From the NCBI RefSeq assembly GCF_900187455.1, contig NZ_FYDX01000015.1, positions 1 to 64,000 of the forward strand: a DNA stretch of 64,000 bases, in the 5' to 3' direction. Source of the stretch: Pseudomonas sp. Irchel 3E13 (GTDB lineage: Bacteria; Pseudomonadota; Gammaproteobacteria; Pseudomonadales; Pseudomonadaceae). This document shows positions 6,517 to 14,225 of the stretch, in pieces; the first letter of the stretch is position 1; each line of letters begins with the position of its first letter. The notes under the pieces were generated by a model that was not told the DNA's origin, made no database searches, and saw nothing but the letters and a program-made list of their open reading frames with translations. The translations under genes and the position numbers were made by a program.

Positions 6517-9500
6517 GCGTGGTTCTCCACGGCGGGCAGCCGCGCGGCCTTGCGCGCCTGGCTGCGTTCGACGTAACGACGGATCAGGACAAAGAACACG
6601 GGCGTCAGCAGCAGGCCGAAGATGGTCACCCCGATCATCCCGGAGAACACCGCCACACCCATGGCGTGACGCATTTCGGCACCGGCGCCGGACGAGAACA
6701 CCAGCGGCACCACACCCATGATGAAGGCGAACGAGGTCATCAGGATCGGCCGCAGACGCAGGCGGCAGGCTTCCAGTACCGCGGCCAGCGGGTCGAGGCC
6801 CTCGGCCTGTTTGTCCTTGGCGAACTCGACGATGAGGATCGCGTTCTTGCACGCCAGCCCCACCAGTACGATCAAGCCGATCTGGGTGAAGATGTTGTTG
6901 TCGCTACCGGACAGGATCACCCCGGTAATCGCCGACAGCAGGGTCATCGGCACGATCAGGATCACCGCCAGCGGCAGGCTCCAGCTTTCGTACTGGGCGG
7001 CCAGCACCAGGAAGGCCAGCAGCACGCAGAGCGGGAAGACGAACAGCGCGGTGTTACCGGCGAGGATCTGCTGGTAGGTCAGCTCGGTCCACTCGAAGGT
7101 CATGCCGTTGGGCAGTTCTTCTTTGAGCAGTTTCTCGATGGCCTTTTCCGCCTGGCCGGAGCTGTAGCCCGGGGCCGCGGCGCCGTTGATCTCAGCGGTG
7201 ATGAAGCCGTTGTAGTGCATCACGCGGTCGGGGCCGGAGGTGTCGCTGACCTTGATGAAGGTCGCCAGCGGAATCATCTCGCCCTGGTTGTTGCGCACCT
7301 TCAACTGGCCGATCTGTTCGGCGTCGAGACGGAACTGCTGTTCAGCCTGGACGTTGACCTGGTAAGTGCGGCCAAAACGGTTGAAGTCGTTGGCGTACAG
7401 CGAGCCCAGGTAGATCTGCAGGGTGTCGAAGATGTCGTTGATGGCCACGCCGTGGGTCTTGGCCTTTTCCCGGTCGATGGCGGCATCGACCTGCGGCACG
7501 TTGACTTGGTAGCTGGTGAACAGCCCGGCCAGCTCCGGCACGTTGTGGCTTTTGGCGATGATGTTCTGGGTTTCTTTGTACAGCGCTTCATAGCCCAGGT
7601 TGCCGCGGTCTTCGATCTGCAGGCGGAAGCCGCCGATGGTGCCCAGCCCCTGTACCGGCGGCGGCGGGAAGATCGCGATGTAAGCGTCCTGGATGTCGGC
7701 GAACTGCGCGTTCAGCGCGGCGGCGATGGCGGCTGCCGACTGGCTCGGGTCTTTGCGCTCATCGAACGGCTTGAGCGGGGTGAACACGATGCCGCTGTTC
7801 GGGCTGTTGGTGAAACCGTTGATCGACAGGCCCGGGAAGGCTACCGAGTCGGCCACGCCCGGTTGTTTCAGGGCGATTTCGCTCATTTTCTTGATGACCG
7901 CTTCGGTGCGGTCGAGGCTGGCCGCGTCCGGCAACTGGGCGAAGGCCACCAGGTACTGTTTGTCCTGCGCGGGGACGAAGCCGGTCGGGGTGGACGAGAA
8001 GCCCATCCAGGTCAGCACCATCAGCCCGGCGTAGACGAACATTGCCACGCCGCTGCGGCGGATTACCCGGCCGACGGTGCCGACGTAGCTGTGGCTGGCA
8101 CGTTCGAAGAAGCGGTTGAACGGACGGAACAGCCAGCCGCCGAACAGGCGATCGAGCACCCGCGAGAAACGGTCTTTCGGCGCGTGATGACCCTTGAGCA
8201 ATACGGCGGCCAGGGCCGGCGACAGGGTCAGCGAGTTGAAGGCCGAGATCACGGTGGAGATGGCGATGGTCAGGGCGAACTGTTTATAGAACTGCCCGGT
8301 GAGGCCGGAGATGAACGCCGCCGGGATAAACACGGCGCACAGCACCAGCGCCGTGGCGACGATCGGCCCGGTCACTTCGCTCATGGCTTTTTTCGTGGCT
8401 TCCAGCGGTTCGAGGCCAAGCTCGATGTTCCGTTCGACGTTCTCCACCACAACGATGGCGTCGTCCACCACGATACCGATGGCCAGCACCAGGCCGAACA
8501 GCGACAGCGCGTTGAGCGAGAAGCCGAACAGGTGCATCACCGCGAACGTACCGATCAGCGACACGGGCACGGCCACCAGCGGAATGATCGAGGCGCGCCA
8601 GGTCTGCAGGAACAGGATCACCACCAGCACCACGAGAATCAGCGCTTCGAACAGGGTGTGCACCACCGCCTCGATCGAGCCGCGAACGAACACGGTCGGG
8701 TCGTAGACGATGCTGTAGTCCATGCCTTCGGGGAAGTCTTTCTTCAGCTCGGCCATCTTGCCCCGCACTTCGTCGGAGATCTCGATGGCGTTGGAGCCTG
8801 GGCGCTGGAAGATCGGGATCGCTACCGCCGGCTGGTTGTTCAGCAGCGAACGCAGGGCGTACTGGCTGGAACCCAATTCGATCCGGGCGATGTCTTTCAG
8901 GCGGGTGATTTCACCGTTCTCGCCGGAGCGGATGATGATGTTTTCAAACTCTTCTTCGCTGACCAGCCGGCCCTGGGTGTTGACCGAGAGCTGGAAGCTG
9001 GTGCTGCCGGGCGCGGGCGGTGCGCCGAGTTGGCCGGCGGCGACCTGGCGGTTCTGTTCGCGGATGGCGGTGACCACGTCGCTGGCGGTCAGGTTGCGCG
9101 AAGCGGTCTTGTTCGGATCGAGCCAGACCCGCAGCGAGTAGTCGCCCATGCCGAACAACTGCACATCACCGACGCCGCCGAGGCGCGCCAGCTCATCCTT
9201 GATGTTGAGGATGGCGTAGTTGGACAGGTAGAGCATGTCGTAGCGGTTATCCGGCGAGGTCAGGTGCACGACCATGGTCAGGTCGGGCGAGGCCTTGTCG
9301 ACGGTGATGCCGATACGCGTCACTTCTTCCGGCAGCTTGGGCTGGGTGCGGGTCACGCGGTTCTGCACCTGCACCTGGGCGTTGTCCAGGTCGGTGCCGA
9401 GGGCGAAAGTGATGGTCAGGGTGATCTTGCCGTCGGCGGTGGACTGCGAGGACATGTACAGCATGTTCTCGACACCGGTGATGGCTTGTTCCAGCGGCGC

Positions 9501-9692
9501 GGCGACGGTTTCGCCGATCACCTTGGGGTTGGCGCCGGGGAAGTTGGCGCGCACGACCACGGTGGGCGGCACGACTTCCGGGTATTCGCTGATCGGCAAC
9601 TGGAACAGCGAGATGGCGCCGGCGATCAGGATCAGCAGCGAGAGCACCGCGGCGAAGATCGGCCGGGTAATGAAAAACCGGGAAAAATGCAT
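6513..9692 (-). CDS. mexF: RND multidrug efflux permease MexF
   Basis: 1059 residues, the normal length for HAE1 RND pumps. The start MHFSRFFITRPIFA, the TM4 proton-relay motif GIVVDDAIVVVENVERN (about 400-416), two large periplasmic loops and 12 membrane helices are visible. The match to remembered P. aeruginosa MexF is very close throughout (for example PISEYPEVVPPTVVVRANFP). It exports drugs by proton antiport with MexE and OprN. mexE lies 12 bases upstream, oprN overlaps downstream. Confidence 0.97.
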   Translation of the reverse strand: MHFSRFFITRPIFAAVLSLLILIAGAISLFQLPISEYPEVVPPTVVVRANFPGANPKVIGETVAAPLEQAITGVENMLYMSSQSTADGKITLTITFALGTDLDNAQVQVQNRVTRTQPKLPEEVTRIGITVDKASPDLTMVVHLTSPDNRYDMLYLSNYAILNIKDELARLGGVGDVQLFGMGDYSLRVWLDPNKTASRNLTASDVVTAIREQNRQVAAGQLGAPPAPGSTSFQLSVNTQGRLVSEEEFENIIIRSGENGEITRLKDIARIELGSSQYALRSLLNNQPAVAIPIFQRPGSNAIEISDEVRGKMAELKKDFPEGMDYSIVYDPTVFVRGSIEAVVHTLFEALILVVLVVILFLQTWRASIIPLVAVPVSLIGTFAVMHLFGFSLNALSLFGLVLAIGIVVDDAIVVVENVERNIELGLEPLEATKKAMSEVTGPIVATALVLCAVFIPAAFISGLTGQFYKQFALTIAISTVISAFNSLTLSPALAAVLLKGHHAPKDRFSRVLDRLFGGWLFRPFNRFFERASHSYVGTVGRVIRRSGVAMFVYAGLMVLTWMGFSSTPTGFVPAQDKQYLVAFAQLPDAASLDRTEAVIKKMSEIALKQPGVADSVAFPGLSINGFTNSPNSGIVFTPLKPFDERKDPSQSAAAIAAALNAQFADIQDAYIAIFPPPPVQGLGTIGGFRLQIEDRGNLGYEALYKETQNIIAKSHNVPELAGLFTSYQVNVPQVDAAIDREKAKTHGVAINDIFDTLQIYLGSLYANDFNRFGRTYQVNVQAEQQFRLDAEQIGQLKVRNNQGEMIPLATFIKVSDTSGPDRVMHYNGFITAEINGAAAPGYSSGQAEKAIEKLLKEELPNGMTFEWTELTYQQILAGNTALFVFPLCVLLAFLVLAAQYESWSLPLAVILIVPMTLLSAITGVILSGSDNNIFTQIGLIVLVGLACKNAILIVEFAKDKQAEGLDPLAAVLEACRLRLRPILMTSFAFIMGVVPLVFSSGAGAEMRHAMGVAVFSGMIGVTIFGLLLTPVFFVLIRRYVERSQARKAARLPAVENHA

Positions 9693-9704
9693 TGGACTGG
9701 TCCC

Positions 9705-10949
9705 TTAACCGCGTGGAGCCGTGGCGCTGGCAAGCTTGACCGTCGCGGCGCCGGCGGGCACTGGCGGACGGTTGGCGGCTTCCAGGGCCTGGCGCTGTTG
9801 GGCGAGGGCGGCGAGGGTCGCTTCGCTGGCCATCGGTGTTTCTTCAGGGGTGACCGACGAGCCGGGGCGTACGCGTTGCAGGCCCTTGACCACGATGCGG
9901 TCCTCCTTGCTCAGGCCGGCGCGGACGATGCGCAGGCCTTCGAGTTTCGGACCGAGCTCGACCGGGCGGTAATCGGCCTTGTTGTCCTTGTCCATGACCA
10001 GCACGAACTTCTTGCCCAGGTCGGTGCCCACGGCTTCGTCGTTGATCAGCACCGCCGAATAGGTGGCGCTGCCGACCAGTTTCAGGCGGGCGTAGAGGCC
10101 GGGGGTGAACTGGCCGTCACGGTTGTCGAACACGGCGCGGCCACGGATGGTGCCGGTCTTCGGGTTGACCTGGTTGTCGACGAAGTTCATCTGGCCCAGG
10201 TGCGGGTTGCCGGTTTCGTTGGACAGGCCGAGGTACACCGGGGTGGTCTGGCCGCGCTGGCCGTCGCGGGCGAGCTGGGTGTATTTCAGGTAGACGCGCT
10301 CGTCGGCATCGAAGTAGGCGTAGACGCGGTCGGTGGAGACGACGCTGGTCAGCGGCGTGACGTCGGCGGTGACGATGTTGCCGGCGGTGAACTGGGCGCG
10401 GCTGACCCGGCCGCTGATCGGCGCGGTAACGCGGGTGAAGCTCAGGTTCAGTTTGGCCAGGTCGAGTTGCGCCTGGATCGCCGCGACTCCGGCGCGGGCT
10501 TCGGCGGCGGCGCTGGTGCGCGACTCGGCCAGCTCGGCGGAAATGGCGTTGCTGTTGCGCAGACGCTCGCCGCGCTGGGCTTCGTTTTCACTGCGGATGG
10601 CGGTGGCGCGGGCTTGTTGTACCTGGGCTTCGAGGCGGCGGACCTCAGCCTGGAACGGGCGAGGGTCGATCTGGAACAGCAGGTCGCCCTTGTTGACCTG
10701 GGCGCCTTCGGTGAAGGCCACCTGATCGATCTGCCCGGAGACGCGGGGGCGGACTTCGACGGTTTCCGGCGCTTCGAGGCGGCCGGTGAACTCGTCCCAT
10801 TCATTGATTGGTTGTTCCAGCACCTTGGCCACGCTGACTTTCGGCGCGCCGGGTGCCTGGACCGCCTCCGGGGTGCGACCACAGGCACTCATCACCAGAA
10901 GGGCCAACGCAGCAAGGGGATAGCGCAAGGGTTTGAGTGACTGCTCCAT
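9705..10949 (-). CDS. mexE: RND efflux periplasmic adaptor MexE
   Basis: 414 residues from ATG 10949 with GGAG nine bases upstream; a start five codons earlier lacks such a site. A lipoprotein signal (ALLVMSACGRTPE) is followed by barrel-sandwich, alpha-hairpin (about 95-170) and beta-barrel domains of the HlyD/AcrA family. It is anchored in the inner membrane and bridges MexF to OprN. First gene of the operon. The usual LysR activator gene mexT and the oxidoreductase gene mexS are not adjacent. Confidence 0.95.
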   Translation of the reverse strand: MEQSLKPLRYPLAALALLVMSACGRTPEAVQAPGAPKVSVAKVLEQPINEWDEFTGRLEAPETVEVRPRVSGQIDQVAFTEGAQVNKGDLLFQIDPRPFQAEVRRLEAQVQQARATAIRSENEAQRGERLRNSNAISAELAESRTSAAAEARAGVAAIQAQLDLAKLNLSFTRVTAPISGRVSRAQFTAGNIVTADVTPLTSVVSTDRVYAYFDADERVYLKYTQLARDGQRGQTTPVYLGLSNETGNPHLGQMNFVDNQVNPKTGTIRGRAVFDNRDGQFTPGLYARLKLVGSATYSAVLINDEAVGTDLGKKFVLVMDKDNKADYRPVELGPKLEGLRIVRAGLSKEDRIVVKGLQRVRPGSSVTPEETPMASEATLAALAQQRQALEAANRPPVPAGAATVKLASATAPRG

Positions 10950-11031
10950 GGAGAACTCCGCCAATATATTGATAGTGGGCGGATTCTGCGTTCAGGCGCG
11001 GGTGGGCACGAATCGAACGAAGCGAAGGTGA

Positions 11032-11050
11032 CTATCACGCGCAATGATAG
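11032..11050 (-). promoter_or_regulatory. Candidate operator upstream of mexE
   Basis: CTATCACGCGCAATGATAG: perfect 6-bp arms (CTATCA/TGATAG) around 7 bases, 83 bases before mexE. It contains a T-N11-A core of the LysR binding type and is a plausible MexT-like site; no activator gene is nearby. Confidence 0.4.
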
Positions 11051-11116
11051 AAGTGGAGTGTTATCGCGTGGCGTCGATAGTTATGCCTTGCGCGCCCACT
11101 GTATCTATATCGGTAT

Positions 11117-11175
11117 CTGTAGGAGCGAGCTTGCTCGCGAAGGGGCCTTGATCGCGAGCAAGCTCGCTCCTACAG
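11117..11175. repeat. REPIN (inverted REP pair)
   Basis: CTGTAGGAGCGAGCTTGCTC and its inverted copy GAGCAAGCTCGCTCCTACAG are separated by a short spacer, forming a long hairpin between the mexE promoter and the monooxygenase operon. Confidence 0.85.
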
Positions 11176-11332
11176 ATGCAGACAGATACGGTGCAGGCCG
11201 TGGCAACCACAGCCAAGCTATTGGCAGGCAGGAGCAAGCAGTCTGGGTGCTGGGCGAGGATACTGGCGTCGTTCCTCTGGACCGGGTCGTCCAGGGTGCG
11301 ACGGCACTATCTTCATATCTGCGCTACGTTTC

Positions 11333-11363
11333 ACCGCCAGTAGGGTTACTGGCGGTTTTTTTT
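11333..11363 (+). terminator. Strong Rho-independent terminator facing +, no + gene before it
   Basis: ACCGCCAGTA pairs with TACTGGCGGT over a 4-base loop, followed by a run of T. It lies 10 bases before the stop of the minus-strand monooxygenase gene, so it may be the end of an unannotated + strand transcript starting after the REPIN (about 11180-11363). Confidence 0.7.
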
Positions 11364-11373
11364 TGCCTTGAAT

Positions 11374-12477
11374 TCAGCCGTTGGCGCGCTTGCCCTGCGC
11401 CTGCTCGGCCACCCGCGCACGAATCCGTGGCAGCAGGTCCTGGCCATACTCCACCGCATCGCGCAGTTGGTCGAAGCCACGGAACAGGAAGGTGGTCACG
11501 CCGAGGTTGTAGTACTCCAGCGCCGCCTCGGCGACCTGGTCGGCGGTGCCCACCAGAGAGGTGGAGTTGCCCGCCGCGCCGGTCAGCGCGGCGATCGCGG
11601 TCCACAGGCGTTTGTCGTGCACCACTTTCTGGCTGGCCAGTTCCACCAGGCGCGCCGAGCCGATGTTGTTCTTGCCGACGTTGAATTCGCGACGCTTGCT
11701 CGCCCGTAGTTCATGCAGCACCCGCGCATCGGCGAGGATCTGCTCGGCGCGGGCCCAGGCGGCTTCTTCGGTGGCGCCGAGAATCGGCCGCAGCGACAGG
11801 CTGAAGCGGATGTGTTTCTCGCGGCCATATTTGGCCGCCGCCTTGCGCACCTTGGCGATGCGCTCGCGCACCTGCTCCAGCGGCTCGCCCCACATCATGT
11901 AGACGTCGGCGTGCTTGGCCGCGACTTCTACGGCGGCGTCGGAAGCGCCCGAGAAGTAGATCGGCACATGGGGCTTTTGCAGCGGCTTGATCAGGGTCAG
12001 GTTGTCTTCGACGTGGTAGTGCGCGCCTTCGTGGCTGAAGGGTTGGGTCGCGGTCCAGGTCTGTTTGACCACGTCGAGGTATTCGTCGGTGCGGGCGTAG
12101 CGGGCGTCCTTGTCGATGAAGTCGCCGTCACGCTGCAGGTCGCCGCTGTCGCCGCCGGTAATCACGTTGATCGAGGCGCGGCCACGGCTGAGCTGGTCGA
12201 GGGTGGCGAACTGGCGGGCGGCGAAAGTCGGCGCCTGGAAGCCCGGACGGTGGGCCACCAGCAGGCCGAGTTTTTCGGTGTAGGCGGCGACATGGCTGGC
12301 GATGATCAGCGAGTCGGCGGCGCTGGTGTTGACCGCCAGCAGGGCCTTGTCGAAACCGCCGTATTCCTGGGCCTGGGCGAAGGCCTTGATGAATTCCAGG
12401 TCAACGCTCGGGCCGCGTGGCGCCTGGGATTCGCTGGCTTCCTGGGGGCCGATCAGGCCGATGAATTCGAGGCTCAT
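11374..12477 (-). CDS. LLM-class flavin-dependent monooxygenase, SsuD-like
   Basis: 367 residues. A luciferase-like TIM barrel: the N-terminal strand FIGLIGPQE, the GGFDKALLAVNTSAADSL segment, ARQFATLDQLSRGRASINVI, TGGDSGDLQRDGD and the late LVGTADQVAEAALEYY are typical of alkanesulfonate-monooxygenase relatives. Such enzymes use FMNH2 and oxygen to cleave C-S bonds and release sulfite. It is downstream of a second LLM gene on the same strand (68-base gap), so probably co-transcribed. No flavin reductase gene is present in the window. Confidence 0.85.
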   Translation of the reverse strand: MSLEFIGLIGPQEASESQAPRGPSVDLEFIKAFAQAQEYGGFDKALLAVNTSAADSLIIASHVAAYTEKLGLLVAHRPGFQAPTFAARQFATLDQLSRGRASINVITGGDSGDLQRDGDFIDKDARYARTDEYLDVVKQTWTATQPFSHEGAHYHVEDNLTLIKPLQKPHVPIYFSGASDAAVEVAAKHADVYMMWGEPLEQVRERIAKVRKAAAKYGREKHIRFSLSLRPILGATEEAAWARAEQILADARVLHELRASKRREFNVGKNNIGSARLVELASQKVVHDKRLWTAIAALTGAAGNSTSLVGTADQVAEAALEYYNLGVTTFLFRGFDQLRDAVEYGQDLLPRIRARVAEQAQGKRANG

Positions 12478-12545
12478 GGGGCAAACTCCTTGTGCGTGTC
12501 AGAGTGGCCCGCGCTCGGCGCGGGCGCAATGGGCTTTGGGGCGGT

Positions 12546-13880
12546 TCAGGCGACCGCTTCCTGGGTGCGACGCAAGGTGTAGCGGTTGGCCGGCACTGCC
12601 AGGCCAAAGTTGTCGCGAAGGGTCTGGCCTTCGTATTCCTGGCGCAGCAACCCGCGTTGTTGCAGCAACGGCACCACCGTTTCGGTGAAGCGTTGCAGGC
12701 CGTCGGGCAGCAGCGAATTGATGATGAAACCGTCCGCCGCGCCGTGTTCGAACCAGTCCTGCAGGGCGTTGGCGACTTCTTCGGCGGTGCCGACGAAATC
12801 CCGTGTCGGTGCCGAGAAGCGCAGCGCTACCTGGCGCAGGGTCAGGCCTTCGTCGCGGGCCAATTGCTTGAGGTGGTCGGAGGAGCCTTTATGGCTCTGG
12901 CTGCCGAGGTCGCCGAGGTCGGGGAACGGCGCGTCGAGGTCATGGCCGCTGAAGTCGTAGTCGTTGAACGGCCGGCCCAGGGCGACCAGCGCGTCATCGA
13001 TGCTGACCAGTGCCGCGGCTTGCTGGTAGCGGTCTTCGGCGTCGTCGGCGTCGAGGCCGACGATGGGGCGGATGCCCGGCAGGATGAACAGCTCGTCCGG
13101 GTTGCGGCCGAAATTTTTCGCCCGTTGCTTGAGGTCCTGGTAATAGGCGCGGGCGCCGCTGAAACCGTCGGGGCTGACGAAGATCGCGTCGGCCTGGCGT
13201 GCGGCGAAGTTGCGGCCGTCCTCGGAGGTGCCGGCCTGGAAGATCAGCGGCTGGCCCTGGCGCGAGCGGGCGATGTTCAGCGGGCCTTTGACCTTGAAGA
13301 ACTCGCCCTGGTGGTCCAGCGCGTGCAGCTTGTCCGGGTCGAAGAACTGGCCGCTCTGCTTGTCACGCACCAGCGCGTCGTCTTCCCAGGAATCCCACAG
13401 GCCCTGGACCACTTGCACGTGCTCCTTGGCGATGCGGTAGCGCTCGGCATGCGGCGGGTGCTCGGCCTTGCCGAAGTTGTCGGCGGTGCCGGACAGCCAT
13501 GAGGTGACCACGTTCCAGCCGGCGCGGCCGCCGCTGATATGGTCGAGCGAGGCCAGTTGCCGGGCGACCTGGAAGGGTTCGGTGTAGCTGACGGTGATGG
13601 TCGCCACCAGGCCGATGTGCTCGGTGACGGCGGCCAGGGCCGAGAGGATGGTCAGTGGTTCGAAGCGGTTGAGGTAGTGCGGGCTGGATTTGGCGTGGAT
13701 GTGCAGGCTGTCGGCGATGAAGGCGAAGTCGAATTTGGCGCCTTCGGCCAATTGCGCCTGTTGCTTGTAGTAGCCGAAGTTGACGCTGGCGTCGGCCAGC
13801 GCGTCCGGATGACGCCACTCGCCCCAGCCGTGACCGACACCGTGGATCATCGCGCCGAGTTTGATCTGTCGTTTGCTCAT
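12546..13880 (-). CDS. FMN-dependent monooxygenase, NtaA/SnaA/DszA family
   Basis: 444 residues from ATG 13880 (AGGAG seven bases upstream). Family signatures: LGAMIHGVGHGWGEWRHPDA, HISGGRAGWNVVTS (about 140-153), the PLIFQAGTSEDGRNFAARQA segment near 225 and a C-terminal FVGTAEEVANAL. These enzymes oxidise chelators, sulfones or other organosulfur compounds with FMNH2. First gene of a two-gene operon, with a 45-bp motif upstream shared with the amine-oxidase operon. The substrate cannot be read from the sequence; a sulfur source is likely from context. Confidence 0.85.
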   Translation of the reverse strand: MSKRQIKLGAMIHGVGHGWGEWRHPDALADASVNFGYYKQQAQLAEGAKFDFAFIADSLHIHAKSSPHYLNRFEPLTILSALAAVTEHIGLVATITVSYTEPFQVARQLASLDHISGGRAGWNVVTSWLSGTADNFGKAEHPPHAERYRIAKEHVQVVQGLWDSWEDDALVRDKQSGQFFDPDKLHALDHQGEFFKVKGPLNIARSRQGQPLIFQAGTSEDGRNFAARQADAIFVSPDGFSGARAYYQDLKQRAKNFGRNPDELFILPGIRPIVGLDADDAEDRYQQAAALVSIDDALVALGRPFNDYDFSGHDLDAPFPDLGDLGSQSHKGSSDHLKQLARDEGLTLRQVALRFSAPTRDFVGTAEEVANALQDWFEHGAADGFIINSLLPDGLQRFTETVVPLLQQRGLLRQEYEGQTLRDNFGLAVPANRYTLRRTQEAVA

Positions 13881-13955
13881 GCTTGGCTCCTGAAAAGAGG
13901 GGGAACAAGGGCCTCCGCCAGGAAAGGGGTCGGTCTGTGGGATAGACCTTAAACG

Positions 13956-14000
13956 TGTGAATGACGCCTGTGAAAGCACATTTTCTTCTATGCTAATTAT
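13956..14000 (-). promoter_or_regulatory. Shared 45-bp upstream motif, copy A
   Basis: Ungapped alignment with 19047-19091 gives 33 of 45 identical bases, including TGTGAAAG, TTCTA and TAATTAT. It lies 76-120 bases upstream of the NtaA-type monooxygenase start, which suggests a common activator site or promoter. Confidence 0.5.
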
Positions 14001-14084
14001 GTAAATTACGCATTACATAAATTGACTAATATCAATAAATTGAATTTTGATTTTTGCCAGAATCTGCCGGCTGCCGCAGCTTTG

Positions 14085-14189
14085 GTAGGAGCGGCTTCAG
14101 CCGCGATGGGCCGCGCAGCGGCCCCAAATCGGTGTAAACCTGTTTTGCGGCCGCTTCGCGCCCGATCGCGGCTGAAGCCGCTCCTACAG
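14085..14189. repeat. REPIN with GGCTTCAGCC arms
   Basis: GTAGGAGCGGCTTCAGCCGC and its inverted copy GCGGCTGAAGCCGCTCCTAC flank a GC-rich centre, between two minus-strand operons. The remainder of 13881-14225 holds copy A of the shared motif and AT-rich promoter-like sequence. Confidence 0.85.
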
Positions 14190-14225
14190 GTGTACAGTGC
14201 TTCACCTGCAGGATTGCATCAAACT

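Noticed and set aside
6474..10940. Very long + strand open frame opposite mexE and mexF (about 1490 codons)
   Set aside because: Antisense shadow of high-GC coding sequence: composition is Gly/His/Gln/Arg-rich with no domain, while the minus strand matches MexF and MexE closely.
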